In this document: positions 22,161 through 33,411 of the stretch, piece by piece
How the letters are laid out: each line of letters opens with the position of its first letter
Position numbering within the stretch: the stretch's first letter is position 1
NCBI RefSeq assembly: GCF_023898315.1
Contig: NC_064614.1
Span: 500,728,109 to 500,792,108 of the forward strand
Direction: 5' to 3'
Length of the DNA: 64,000 bases
Source: Schistocerca nitens
Taxonomy: Eukaryota > Arthropoda > Insecta > Orthoptera > Acrididae
The notes under the pieces: model-generated
Told to the model about the DNA's origin: nothing
Databases searched by the model: none
Seen by the model: only the letters and a program-made list of their open reading frames with translations
Made by a program: the position numbers and the translations under genes

Positions 22161-22386
22161 ACCGAGCGAGGTGGTGCACTGGGTAAGCACACTGGTTTCG
22201 CATTCGGGAGACGACGGTTCAATCCCGCGTCCGGCCATCCAGATTTAGGTTTTCCGTGATTCCCTAAATCGCTACAGGCAAATTCAGGGATGGTTCCTTT
22301 GAAAGGGCATGGCCGACTTCCTTCCCAATCCTTCCCTAATGCGATGAGACCGATGACCTCGCAGTTTGGTCTCCTCCCCAAATCAA
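22161..22386 (+). repeat. tRNA-derived SINE (type B)
   Basis: The head ACCGAGCGAGGTGGTGCACT..GGTTCAATCCCGCG is followed by the conserved body TTTCCGTGATTCCCTAAATCGC and a tail ending GACCTCGCAGTTTGGTCTCC. The tail differs from the copy at 22773, which ends in GTCGACAGGACGTTAAAC, so two tail types share one head and body. Confidence 0.85.
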
Positions 22387-22399
22387 CCCAAGCAACCTA

Positions 22400-22600
22400 G
22401 AGCCACCTATCCGCAGTCGCAGAACATGTCCCCCATATATGGTAATTTTAGATTCCCTCTAGAGGTCTAACGTAAATGTGCGTCCGCTATGAAGGTTGTG
22501 GATTCACTGCCCATCGAGGCGAATCAGTTATATGAATGCACTGTATCTGTTCTTTCGAACATGTCCGGAAGAACATGCATTCATGTAATTGATATCGTTT
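22400..22600. repeat. Probable dispersed repeat of unknown class
   Basis: The block contains TCGAACATGTCCGGAAGAACATG and CCTCTAGAGGTCTAACG. I have the impression of a repeat commonly seen in grasshopper DNA, but only this copy is present here and I cannot classify it. Confidence 0.3.
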
Positions 22601-22609
22601 TGTACGTGG

Positions 22610-23435
22610 ATTGTTTGTAAATAACTTTCCTGCTACCAGTCACGATTTTCTTTTATTCATATTTTTCACTACGTATTTCGGGAAATGATTCCCATTTTCA
22701 AAGGTGTTTTCTCTTCGTATTATCCCATTTTTACGTTATGCTTTCAATGTGTGAAGTTCTGCTTTGTTTTGTACCGGGCGAGATGGCGCAATCGTTAGCA
22801 TACTGGACTCGCATTCGGGAGGATAACGGATCAATCCCGCGTCTGGCCATCCTGATTTAGGTTTTCTGTAATTCCATAAATCGCTTCAGGCAAATGCAGG
22901 GATGATTCCTCTGAAAGAACACGGCCAATTTCCTTCCCCACCTTTCCCTAAGCCGAACTTGTGCCCCGTCTCTAATGACCTCGTTGTCGACAGGACGTTA
23001 AACACAAAATTCCTCCTTCTTTGTTTTGTTGAATTTACTGCAATATATAAAAAAGGCCCAGTTTTTAGTTATTTATCGATTTTTATATGTAGTTAGTGGT
23101 GCAATTTGGAAGAACTTGTACGTATAGTTTTCTTATGCTCCATTTTTGCAGACTGTGCATGGACCATAAGAAAATTGTAAGTACGAGTTCTTCCAAACTT
23201 CGTTACCGACTACATGTAAAAACTGATAATTAACTAAAAATTGCGCGATTTTTATGTAGTGCATTAAAATGAACAAAATAAAGCAGAACCTCACACATCG
23301 AAAATATTACGTTAATAATAGTACAAAGAGGAAACGCATTTGAAAATGAGAATCATTTCCAAAAAGGCGACATGTAAAATATAAATAGAAGAAAATCGTG
23401 AGTGGTAGCAGAAAAGTTATTTATAAACAAACACA
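22610..23435. repeat. Long foldback (inverted repeat) element with a SINE in its left arm
   Basis: The left arm is 22610-22772, resuming at 23030-23140 after the SINE. It is the inverted complement of the right arm, about 23165-23435. Matching blocks include CACGATTTTCTT (22645) with AGAAAATCGTGAG (23390), GAAATGATTC (22683) with GAATCATTTC (23350), GTTCTGCTTTG (22756) with AAAGCAGAACC (23282), and TTGGAAGAACTTGTACG with CGAGTTCTTCCAA near the centre. The unpaired centre at 23141-23165 is about 25 bp. No coding sequence is present. This fits a foldback or MITE-like element. Confidence 0.85.
22762..23029 (+). repeat. tRNA-derived SINE (type B) with 11-bp target duplication
   Basis: The SINE body is 22773-23018. 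The flanks CTTTGTTTTGT occur at 22762-22772 and 23019-23029. The head CCGGGCGAGATGGCGCAATC and B-box region GGATCAATCCCGC are diverged from consensus. The tail runs through GACCTCGTTGTCGACAGGACG. It is inserted in the left arm of the foldback element. Confidence 0.92.
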
Positions 23436-23890
23436 TTGTTCTCACATTCGCAGGCTTTCACAAAATCATTTATAACGGACAAAATCAGGTGTTTTGCTCA
23501 TCACACCTAGCGTTGGCGTAATGCAGCTCTGCTTCCCCGTCACTTACCAGCCACTCCCTTCATTCCAGCATCCCACGTCACTGACGACTCGCCTCGAACA
23601 GTCATTCGTAGATCTTCCATGCGATTCTTCTCTCTGATGACCCCTTCTGTACAGTTTCCAGAACGATCCACTTTGCAATACGCACTTATTCATTCTATCT
23701 CTTCCATTCATTGCATTATTTCTTAGCCATATTTACCTGCAGAATCCTTTCAAACTTTCAGAACTTCTTCATTCCCAACCCGTTCAATCTATCTGATATT
23801 AAACAGTCTCCTATAGGGTCCCGCTTCGAAGCTTTATAGTCGCTTCAACCTGCCTTGGCAACATTGTTTAACGTCCAGTAAATTTCCAGA
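23436..23890. other. Spacer, nothing recognised
   Basis: CT-rich, no domain-bearing ORF. Confidence 0.4.
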
Positions 23891-23897
23891 AATAAGG

Positions 23898-24114
23898 AGA
23901 AACATTGGTTCAAAAATGGCTCTGAGCACTATGGGACTTAACATCTGTGGTCGTCAGTCCCCTAGAACTTAGAACTACTTAAACCTAACTAATCTAAGAA
24001 CATCACACACATCCATGCCCGAGGCAGGACTCGAACCTGCGACCGTAGCAGTCGCGCGGTTCCCGACTGAGCGCCTAGAACCGCTAGACCACCGCGGCCG
24101 GCAGAAACATTGGT
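23898..24114 (-). repeat. tRNA-derived SINE (type A) with 12-bp target duplication
   Basis: The SINE body is 23910-24102. The flanks AGAAACATTGGT occur at 23898-23909 and 24103-24114. The sequence is close to the family consensus, with the B-box complement GACTCGAACC. Confidence 0.94.
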
Positions 24115-25450
24115 GACTTGTTTCGTTGTTACTTTGGAAATATTGCATTTAGGGTTTTTTTACTTACACAAGGTACACATTTGTGTTGTATGCTAATGTG
24201 GTCGTGGACCTTAGGCACATGACTGGGCTGCTGCATAATAATATAATGGAGCATGTGTTTATAGTTTTTTTGTGACTTCAACGCTGATTGTATGCTAGGT
24301 CTTAGATCTTTTTATATTGTTTACGTATTAAATGTCAGTAGAGTATATGTTATTGTTTCGGTGGGTTTGCATTATCCAATGAACGTTTGTTCATTAGGTT
24401 TTTGTCGCATTTGTTTACTCGAGCTGTTTGATATTATGTTATTATTTTGTTTCGTTTTTTTACGATCGGTATATCCCACATTCGTAGGTGTTCCGGTTAG
24501 GGACATATGTGACTTCGATTGCTTTGCTGGTGTAATTCGTTGTACACGCAGGTCCCCTAAGGTACATTACGTGATTGGAGTATATGATTATTGGATTAAA
24601 AAACAGTTAGATGCTGAATTTCGTTTTGATGGATAACGATAGTATATTTCCGTAATGTAATTTTATGATCTGAATTTTCCACATTTTAGTTATAAACTGT
24701 CAATTTTGTGGTCTGTACTCTCATACTTCATTACCGTGCTATGGATGTTTCCACATACAGAGGGTTAAAGATGACGTTTTGTGGCGTCGAAACTGGTAGC
24801 ATGTTTTGAACAAACGATGGTGGATTACAATACAGCTGTTGATTTCAATTATCATTATTCAAGTGCCTTCCTCATTGTGCCTCTTTTGCACCGACACAAA
24901 GTTGAGACCCAAACGTATCTGTTCACTAATTTTTTTGTGGTCTCATTTACTTTTGGCCGTTAGTTGCTCTTCCTTTTTATAGAAAGTCCTTTTGTAATCC
25001 TTGCTACTACGTCCTTCTGGCGTCTCCTTTCATCAACTGTTACATTTCTGAGTCATCAAATTTGACCACCTCATCAAGAGCCTGTTCTCCAAGTTCAACA
25101 TTTAGCCCTCTACCTTTCCCACATGATGCGCGCTAGCTTACGTGCGTATTGTAGCTATCAACTACCCCATGTTCCGTATCAGTAAGCGCGCGACTCAACA
25201 ACTGATGTCATTCCACGACTTCTGCTTCCCATCAGCAAGCTGACTTTTTCACTTATTAAACATTAGTGCTGACAGTGAGAGACGCCGACTTTCGTTCTTC
25301 CTGATCTTGGTGTCTTATGCAATTCCGTCAGTACTGCTTACTGCTGCGCTCCTCAGAGAATGCATTTATCCTTGTATTTCTGTAGTACAAGACCTGTAAA
25401 GAACGCGGAAGACCTGGTCGAAAGTGGGAGTGACTTCGTACACGTACACA
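24115..25450 (+). other. AT-rich region with a hammerhead-like motif; possible Penelope-type relic
   Basis: At 24767-24800 the plus strand reads AAAGATGACG, a short loop, then CGTCGAAACTGGTAGC. The GACG/CGTC stem followed by GAAAC resembles the hammerhead-like end motifs of Penelope-like elements. The 114-codon ORF at 24292-24636 is hydrophobic and AT-driven, without any recognisable domain. I do not call it a gene. Reverse transcriptase or GIY-YIG motifs were not found. Confidence 0.3.
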
Positions 25451-26396
25451 CCACCGGCGCCTCTGTAAGTGACTAGAGTTGCAGTCTTATGTGACAGGTG
25501 GAGCGGCCACCAGAGTTCATAGTGATGATCATGTTTGATGAACCCAGTAGGTATATAAGGAGCGTGAAGGCAGTCGGATATAGAATAAACACACCGGGGG
25601 ATACTGAGATGCCACAGCTCGTGTGAGATAGCGTCATCAACACTTGAAATAGTTTGAAAGGCGCCTCAATGAGTGTCTGCCTTTTGCCATCTGGTCGAAT
25701 CGCGAAATATCCAGATTTGTGGGGGCACTCGGATGTGACAATGGCTCTGAGTTGGACTGCATGGACACATTAGGAGAGGCAGACTCGTTTATTTTATTTA
25801 TTTATTTATTTATTGTTCCGTGGGACCAAATTAAGGAGAAGTCTCCATGGTCATGGAACGAGTCAATACATGAAATTATAACACGATATTAGAAACAGAT
25901 AAAATGAAATATAAAAAAACATATTCAGGTGACAAGTCGTAAGTTTAAATAAAGAAAATCAACAATGTAACACTGGAATTTGCTTAATTTTCTAGCTCTT
26001 CCAGGACTCCTCGACAGAATAGAAGGAGTGAGCCATGAGGAAACTCTTCAGTTTAGACTTAAAAGAGTTTGGGCTACTGCTAAGATTTTTGAGTTCTTGT
26101 GGTAGCTTATTGAAAATCGATGCAGCAGAATACTGCACTCCTTTCTGCACAAGAGTCAAGGAAGTGCGTCAGAATTCCCAGAATATTGAATAGGGGTCGA
26201 CAAGAGGTTCTCGAACAGCCCGTTTTTGAGCCAAAAATACCCTTTTTGAATCTGAAGAATTACCCCAAAAAACAATACCATACGACATAAACGTATGAAA
26301 ATATGCGAAGTAGACTACTTTTCGTGTTGAAGTGTCACTTATTTCAGATACTGTTCTAATTGTAAATAAAACAGCATTTAGTTTCTGAACAAGATC

Positions 26397-27780
26397 CTAG
26401 ACATGGGCTTTCCACAACAGCTTACTATCAATCCGAACGCCTAGGAACTTGAACTGTTCCGTCTCGCTTATAATATGCCCATTCTGTCTGATCAAAATAT
26501 CGGTTCTTGTTGAATTGTGAGTTAGAAACAGTAAAAACTGAGTTTTACTGTGATTTAGCATCAAATTATTTTCCACAAGCCACGAACTTATTTCATGAAC
26601 TACATTATTTGATACTGTTTCAATATTACGCACAAGATCCTTCACTATCAAGCTGGTGTCATCAGCATACAGAAATATTTTTGAATCACCTGTAATACTA
26701 GAAGGCATATCATTAATATAAATAAGAAACAGCAGTGGCCCCAGCACCGACCCTTGGGGAACGCCCCACTGAACAGTGCCCCATTGGGACTGAACATCAC
26801 TACCACTCTGAATATTGCGGAGGATTACCTTCTGCTTTCTGTTCTTAAAGTAGGAGGCGAACCAATTGTAAGCTACTCCCCTTACTCCATAATGTTCCAA
26901 CTTCTGCAGTAATATTTTGTGGTCAACACAGTCAAAAGCCTTCGTTCAATCAAAGAAAACACCTAACGTTCGCAACCTTTTATTTAATCCGTCCAAAACC
27001 TCACAGAGAAAAGAGACTATAGCATTTTCAGTTGTTAAGCCATTTCTAAAACCAAACTGTACATTTGACAGCAAATTATGTGAATTTAAATGCTGCAGTA
27101 ACCTTGTATATACAACCCTCTCGATAACTTTAGCAAACACCGATGGAATAGAAATAGGTCTAAAATTGTCAACATTATCAATGTCTCCCTTTTTATAAAG
27201 TGGCATCACTACCGAGTGCTTTAATCGGTCAGGAAACCGACCACTCCTAAAGGAAAAGTTACAGATACGGCTAAGTACTGGGCTAACATACATAGAACAA
27301 TACTTCAGTATTCTGCTAGATACCCCGTCATATCCATGAGAGTTCTTGGTCTTTAGTGATTTAATTATTAACTCAATCTCCCTCTTGTCAGTATCGTGGA
27401 GGAGCATTTCAGGTAACAGTCTCGGAAGACTTTTTTCTAAGAGCACTATATGATTCCCTGTTGGGACTAGGTTTCTATTTAGTTCACCTGCTATATTCAG
27501 AAAGAGATTATTAAATACTGTACATATATGCGACTTATCAGTAACACGGACATTCCCACTACGCACTGGTTCTATATCCTCGACCTGTCTCTGCAGACCA
27601 GCCACTTCCTTTACGACTGACCATATGGTTTTAATTTTATCCTGAGACTTAGCTATTCCATCTGCATACCACATACTTTTTGCCTTCCTAATAACATTTT
27701 TAAGCACCTTACAATACTGTTTGTAATGGGCTGCTACATTTAGATTTTGACTGTTTCTAACTTTTTGATATAATTGCTAC
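26397..27780 (-). pseudogene. LINE reverse transcriptase, one premature stop
   Basis: The frame 27707-26397 is open except for one TGA at about 26944-26946. The stop falls at the start of the first catalytic motif, where FFD-stop-TKAFDCVDH would normally read FFDLTKAFD. Other motifs are intact: KSLKTKNSHGYDGVSSRIL, MPLYKKGDIDNVDNFRPIS, WGVPQGSVLGPLLFLIYIND, and the YADD box in KIFLYADDTSLIV. Domain order and motif wording fit the CR1/Jockey group. A further frameshift near 27860 separates it from the endonuclease. Confidence 0.9.
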
Positions 27781-27859
27781 TTTGTTCTACAAGATATTCT
27801 TATCCCTCTAGTCAGCCACCCAGGCTGCCTGTTTGTGCTAGTACCCTGTTTTGAACGTT

Positions 27860-28628
27860 CTAACGGAAAGCAACTTTCAAAGAGCACGAGAAAAGTCTTG
27901 AGAAAAGCATTATATTTATGTCTACTGTATCAGCGCTATAAACATCTTGCCACTCTTGTTCCTTGATAAGGTTTACAAAGGTCTCTACAGCAACTGGATC
28001 AGCTTTCCTAAACAGCTGATAACTATATTTAACACGTGTTGCAGCACAAAAATCTTTTAGAATTAAAATTTGTGCATCATGATCTGAAAGGCCATTCACC
28101 TTTTTGCTAACAGAATGCCCTTCTAGTAATGAGGAATGAACAAAAATGTTGTCTATGGTTGTTCTACTGTTCCCTTGCACTCCCGTTGGAAAGAATACGG
28201 TTTGCATAAGATTATATGAATTAAGGAGGTCTACCAGCATCCTCTTCCTTGCACAATCACTTATACAATTAATATTGAAGTCACCACATATAACTACCTT
28301 TTTGTATTTCCTATAAAGTGAACCAAGAACCTCCTCTAGCTTTAGCAAAAATGTTGTGAAATCGGAGTCTGGGGATCTATAAATAACAACAGTTAGAAGT
28401 TTAGCTCGTTAAATTTAACTACACCTGCACAACATTCAAACACCTTTTCAGTGCAGTACTTTGAAACATCAATTGACTCAAATGGGATGCCGTTTTTCAC
28501 ATACATGGGTACTCCCCCACACCGCAAAGAGCTCCTCGAAAAGCTGCCAGCCAACCTGTATCCTGGTAAAGGAAGCCTCTGAATTATCTCCTTATTTAAG
28601 AAGTGTTCAGATATACCAATAATTTCAG
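27860..28628 (-). pseudogene. LINE apurinic-type endonuclease domain, frameshifted
   Basis: The frame from about 28628 reads SEIIGISEHFLNKEII and GYRLAGSFSR, then CGGVPMYVKNGIPFESIDV. After a frameshift near 28400 it continues through YRSPDSDF into the ORF at 27860-28348 with VVICGDFNINCI and NGLSDHDAQIL. GDFN and SDH are active-site motifs of the EEP endonuclease family that nicks target DNA for LINE insertion. The N-terminal catalytic motif is missing because of 5-prime truncation. Confidence 0.85.
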
Positions 28629-29320
28629 AGTCAAGGTTCCAGCCGACCACGTCTGACCGCCACAATGGAGGGCCGGCGCATTGTGCAGCAAGCACATCGT
28701 GACTCCTTCGCATCTGCACCAGCCATCCGGGAACTAGTACTAGACTCGCTGCACCACTATGTGCTGACGCTATTGGTGGAACCTAGCTACACCCGGACAA
28801 GGAATTATCGTCCGATGCGTAGGCTGCCGTTAGGTCCACAATACAATCGGCCGCGTTTGGAGTCGTGCCGCAACCGGGAAGCACGTACTACTGGAGATTG
28901 GCGTTGCATCCAGTCCTGCAATGAATCGCGGTTCTGCACTACCCAAGATGGCCTTCGTTGGCGACTATGGTGATGATCCCACGTTTTTTAGAGGTAGAGC
29001 GGAGTTACTCCCGGAACCATGGTGCGGGGAATCATCGGGTATGACTTCAGGTCATGGCTAGTAGTGACTGAGGGAACTGTGATGGCATAACGGTAGCACA
29101 CGGACATCCTGCGTCCTCATGTTTTACCTCTCATGCGACAATAACGTGGTGCCATTTTCCAGCAGGACTGTGATCGACTACACGTGAAATGTGTCTCTAT
29201 GAACTGTCTGCGTGATGTCGAGATACTTCTGTACGCCAACGGAATGAGTGCATGCACCCAAGCCAGAGGGGTGCCGCGTCCAACTGATAAGTGGTCTCAT
29301 ACGGCCAGGTTCTTCGTAAG

Positions 29321-29518
29321 AATGGTTCAAATGGCTCTAAGCATTATGGGAATTAACATCTGAGGTCATCAGTCCCCTAGAACTTAGAACTAGTTAAACC
29401 TAACTAACCTAAGGACGTCACACACATCCATGCCCGAGGCAGGATTCGAACCTGCGACCGTAGCGATCGCGCGGTTCCAGACGGTAGCGCCTAGAACCGC
29501 TCGGCCACTCCGGCCGGC
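29321..29518 (-). repeat. tRNA-derived SINE (type A)
   Basis: Near-consensus copy from AATGGTTCAAATGGCTC to the head GGCCACTCCGGCCGGC. No clear target duplication was found. It abuts the right side of the family B Tc1-like relic. Confidence 0.9.
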
Positions 29519-29670
29519 GCTGGTAGAGGATAGGCCAAGTAACGATAGCCAAGTGCCGAGTGCGCCAGCGAGTGATATTGTTGTCAGATGCAGTTATCGG
29601 TGAGATGATGTTTAATCAATGAATGAGAGTGGTTGATGCAGTTGAGTAGTAGAAGGGAAATAAATGAAAA

Positions 29671-29902
29671 GTAGGGTTTAACGTCCCGTCGACATCGAGG
29701 TCATTAGAAACGGAACAGAAGCTAGGATTGTTTCAACGAGGGGGAAGGAAATCGGACGCTTCCTTACAAAGGAACCTTGCCGACGTTTGCGTGCAGCGAT
29801 TTAGGGAAATCAGCTAAATTTCAATTGGCCGGACGCGGATTCGAACCGCCATGCTCCCAAATGCGAGTCCAGTGTGCTAACCACTGCGCCACGTCATTCA
29901 GT
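29671..29902 (-). repeat. tRNA-derived SINE (type B)
   Basis: The plus strand reads TTTAACGTCCCGTCGACATC, a body with GCGATTTAGGGAAATC, and a head complement GGATTCGAACCGCCATG then GCGAGTCCAGTGTGCTAAC. Moderately diverged. Confidence 0.88.
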
Positions 29903-30745
29903 CGTAGCAGGTAGAGGATTGTCGTATCGGCTGAGTGTGTGTTCATCCTGGGTTGACCCCCAGATAACGTAATAAATATACCGAATGGTGACAACGTGTT
30001 TTTTTTTTTATATTATCGAAAAGTCATTGTAAATACGGAGTGCCGAATTTACGCGTTCGCGTCTACCGCTGCGGCCAATGGATTGCAGTGAGGGCAACAA
30101 GAGCAGATTATTATAACAGTGTGACGATAACTAATTTGATTCGACCTGTGTCTAGACGTGACTAGATGTGTATTGATAATGGTAGTGATTGTCTCCAATT
30201 GTGTTTAACATGAATATATAAATCGCGTAGCACTCAAAACCGATTAGCACTGACCATTACGTCACGGTCATTTACATAAAAGGTTAGGCTGCTACGTTAT
30301 TCGACCGCTAACAATAGAAAAATTTAATCGAGTGAGTTTCACATTCCTGAGCTTTATTTCCTATCCAGCAATCTCTTAATCGTTTTGCATTAGATTATTT
30401 CCTTCCCTCAGTCTACGTCTATCCAGTTTTCAGCTTTGGCTTGTCTTGGAAACGGTGGTCTTTTCCAAGTTTCCTCTTGAAAAGCTAACGTCCCTGGATG
30501 ACATAATTTGTGATCCCCATTTCTGGAACATTCAGTTCAGCCTCAGTTAACCAAGACACTATGGTTGTTCATTTGTCCAGAAAATGGGGAAAAATACCGT
30601 TGTTCAGTATTTTAGTGACCATTAACGTTGAAAATTACCCTTCTTTTCTGCAAGACTTATTTATTGTAAGATACCTGCCCCTCTGCTTCACCCTGACAAC
30701 ATAGCACCTCTGGTAAAGTTTTGTGGCTTTCCTAAATTTTATTTC
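29903..30745. other. Spacer, nothing recognised
   Basis: AT-rich with a T-run at 30000-30010. The 64-codon ORF at 30510-30704 has no domain. Confidence 0.4.
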
Positions 30746-30750
30746 CGCCA

Positions 30751-31030
30751 CAGGCACTCGGCGGGTAGCGTGTCTACCTGCTATACTGAGGCCTCAGGTT
30801 CGATTCCCTGTGCTATCAGGGATTTTTCGTACAAGGGAGGACTGGAACTGAGTGCAATAAGTCTCGTAATGCGAATCGAGGAACTTGAATGAGAAATAGC
30901 GGCTCCAAAGTCAAGGAAGCCGACAATGGCTCGGACAGTGGCGTACTAACGGCATGGTCCTCCATACCACATCAAATGACGCCATTGGTTGCGGATGACA
31001 TGTCATCGGTCGGCCCCGTTTGACCCATCA
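30751..31030 (+). repeat. tRNA-derived SINE (type E)
   Basis: The head CGGCGGGTAGCGTGTCTACC and B box GGTTCGATTCCCTGTGC are followed by a body with TTGAATGAGAAATAGCGGCTCC and a tail containing GGATGACATGTCATCGGTCGG. I recognise the body type from grasshopper SINEs. This is the only copy here. Confidence 0.65.
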
Positions 31031-31384
31031 GTGTCAAAATGCGGAAATGCATTTCGTAGTTTTGAATCAGAAAATGCCTAAAATGTGATTTCAGTACAGT
31101 TAATCGTCTTTGGAATAACAACCTCTAATTAACGTCGTCCCTTACGTCGAATGAGGGTCTGTTATTTGACAGAATCTGGCGATGTTTCACTAAAGAAGTG
31201 ACATACAGCTTTTGTGTCAGATCATGATTTTTGAAAAGTAAAAATTAACATCGGAAAATTTTTTGGTTTCTAAGTTAAAGTCGTCATATTTTAACGTGCT
31301 CAACTTTATTTCATAAAATCCCTCCCAATTTTTTATGTAAACTTTCTTACAGCATTTTAAATAAAACGTATTCTACAGATTTAT

Positions 31385-31927
31385 TCTTCATGTCTACACA
31401 TTTGTAGCACTGTGCCGCTAGAGGGTTTCGATTTGCAGCGTGTAACATGGCGTTGTGAAGGAGAAACAGTGTGCTAAAATCGAGTTTCGAATTCGAGGAG
31501 TATATTCACACATAGAGACCCTCTCCTTCAGCATGAGGCTGCCAGAACACAAAAGAGCGTTGCAACATTTGCAACGATCCGACTCCTTAGGTTCACTGTT
31601 ATCTCTCGTGCTCCATAGACCCCTACTTGAACCCAACAGATTTTCATCAGTCTCGAAAACTTAAAGAACACCTTCGAGGACTTTCATAGTGATGAAGCGG
31701 AGCAAGCAGAGGTGAGGTTGAGGCTCCGTCGACAAAGTCAAACGTTCTCCAGTGGCGGTATCAACAAACTGGTATCTCGTTGGGAGAAATTTGTTCGTCG
31801 CCATGGTAACTAAGTTGAGAAATAAATACATGAAGAATGCATATGTAGAATATTAACAACGTTTGTTTTATTTAAAAACCATAAGGGTTTCCACTTAATA
31901 AATTCGGAGGCATTACTTTTGAGCACG
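31385..31927 (+). mobile_element. mariner-like relic (family GCATTACTTT), right part
   Basis: The right terminus AAATTCGGAGGCATTACTTTTGAGCACGCC at 31898-31927 matches, in inverted form, the ends of the element at 50766-51267. Upstream the plus strand contains a broken frame with GGINKLVSRWEKFVRRHGN near 31760-31805, the typical C-terminus of mariner transposases. The left end and most of the enzyme are lost or unrecognisable. Confidence 0.65.
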
Positions 31928-31929
31928 CC

Positions 31930-33190
31930 TTTGTATTACTAGTTTTGACTTATGGAAAAGGTACATACAAAGACAAATTTTAAAAAATGAGGTTTTCTCA
32001 ACGATAAATATAGTGGAATAGATTATGGGAATTATTAAGAGTACCAGGAAAATAAAAAAAGTATCGGGAAGCATACTGGACTGGGAGCCGAAAGTTTCAT
32101 TCCAACGAAAATACAAAAACACAGGTGGGCAGAAGGCGTAGCACGGTGAATGGGTGGTATAGGGACCAAGGGAGTTTTTTGCTGGATTCCAGGAGAAGGA
32201 ATGCCAATGCAGCGATCTATGAAGGTGGCTGGATGACATCACAAAACATGAAGGAGCAAGATGGAGAGTATAGCTGAAGACCGTAATGCTGTGGATATCA
32301 CTGACGTTGCAGTTCGGTCTGATGGGATATCCAGCTGTATGTTGTTAGTCATGTAACTGATGTAGATGGTCAACCCTACGATTACTTTACTCAAGCAGCC
32401 AGAAGGGCTATAGAGACCAGTGCAGAATTTTTAATAGCAGACATTATTCATAAATGATATCCTTCGAGATTACGCTATTTTTGAAATCTGTGAATGCTAT
32501 TTTGGTTTTGATGACGAATGCCTGTTTCGATTGATCAGAACAACTATATGGAAGATGGAAGCATACAATCACAAAAATCTTTAAAATGTAATATGAATAC
32601 CTTAAAAGGTAGATGACTGGAAGTGTGCCCAGCGTACGGTTAATATCCGAGCAGTGCATTGTACCGGTAGGGCGTCACAGAGTTCGGCCGGCTGCAGCGC
32701 CCTCGCCTCTTTCGATCTGCGCCAACTTCCGGCGGGGAGGCTGCCCTTCTGCTGCTGCACACAGCTGTTCGTACCACGCCAGCCAGGCAGTGGTACGTGA
32801 GGCGTGCCGCCCCGCACAGACATTACTGCTGCAAGCACCTCTAAGCTGACGATCGCTCACTAAATCGTTACCTCTGTTGGAGACAAGCAGTCTTCTTAGC
32901 TGCTGCGTTTTAGGAACAGACATTTCTCTTTAGTTCTTTATTAAACTCTCCTCATTTGTAATAACATGTTTAGTCATTGTGATCGCACGATTGTGTCTTT
33001 CGATACCAAGAGTTTTGTTTCGAATGATAACTTCTTTGCTCTGGGCGTACTGTACTTCAGTGCTACTCATGTTTCACAAATATAATGCGCCCTGCGGTTT
33101 ATTAAACGTATCTCACTAACTCGCATGCACGACAGTACGAACAACACTTAGAACGGATATCGTGCATAGTTTCTTTCTGCATTATTAAAA
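31930..33190. other. Region without recognised genes, GC-rich in the middle
   Basis: Positions 32640-32850 are GC-rich and open in several frames without domain evidence. A TG..CA-bounded LTR-like stretch (about 32660-32966) was considered, but no second copy, primer-binding site or target duplication supports it. Confidence 0.35.
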
Positions 33191-33193
33191 GAA

Positions 33194-33411
33194 CTAAACT
33201 CTGCCGGCCAGGGTGGACGAGCGGTTCTAGCCTCTGCAGTCTGGAACCGCGCGACCGCTACGGTCGCAGGTTCGAATCCTGCCTCGGGCATGGATGTGTG
33301 TGATGTCCTTAGGTTAGTTAGGTTTAAGTAGTTCTAAGTTCTAGGGGACAAATGACCTCAGAAGTTAAGTCCCATAGTGCTCACAGCTATTTGAACCATT
33401 TGAGCTAAACT
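33194..33411 (+). repeat. tRNA-derived SINE (type A)
   Basis: The SINE body is about 33201-33404. Short flanks CTAAACT occur at 33194-33200 and 33405-33411, an imperfect longer duplication. The head GCCGGCCAGGGTGGACGAGC is on the plus strand with B box GGTTCGAATCC. Confidence 0.88.

Larger units (their letters stand above)
25788..28630 (-). mobile_element. CR1/Jockey-like LINE, 5-prime truncated
   Basis: On the minus strand the order is endonuclease, reverse transcriptase, then a 3-prime UTR ending in a (TAAA)n-type tail; the plus strand shows TTTATTTA repeats at 25788-25815. The 3-prime UTR (25816-26395) is non-coding. The 5-prime end at 28630 breaks inside the endonuclease, where Tc1-like sequence resumes abruptly. 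Truncation at the 5-prime end is typical of target-primed reverse transcription. No clear target duplication was identified. Confidence 0.88.
25600..29285 (+). pseudogene. Tc1-like transposase relic (family B)
   Basis: The best segment (28665-28973) reads MEGRRIVQQAHRDSFAS, a second helix-turn-helix, then YRPMRRLPLGPQYNRPRLE and CIQSCNESRFC. In the last of these the first catalytic Asp (normally FSDESRF) has become Asn. Further on, near 29150, a damaged IFQQD block is followed by sequence ending ECMHPSQRG-like near 29260. The exon-like break at 25788-28630 is caused by a LINE insertion. Stops and frameshifts are numerous. Active relatives are cut-and-paste transposases of about 340 residues. 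Confidence 0.7.
25460..29310 (+). mobile_element. Tc1-like element (family B), split by a LINE
   Basis: Left half 25460-25787 and right half 28631-29310 read as one Tc1-like sequence once the LINE is removed. The left half includes a TATATAAGG promoter-like box near 25553 and the N-terminal DNA-binding region. The right half continues with GGAGGGCCGGCGCATTGTGC and the catalytic domain. Terminal inverted repeats are not clear, and a SINE adjoins the right end. The element is heavily eroded. Confidence 0.7.

Noticed and set aside
24292..24636. 114-codon hydrophobic ORF
   Set aside because: AT-rich composition yields Phe/Leu/Val/Ile codons by chance; no domain and no coding-like context.
32660..32966. 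Possible LTR (TG..CA) in a GC-rich stretch
   Set aside because: No second copy, target duplication, primer-binding site or polypurine tract was found.
33200..33300. tRNA genes
   Set aside because: The tRNA-like blocks here and at the other SINEs continue into shared SINE bodies with target duplications; none has a proper cloverleaf with free ends.
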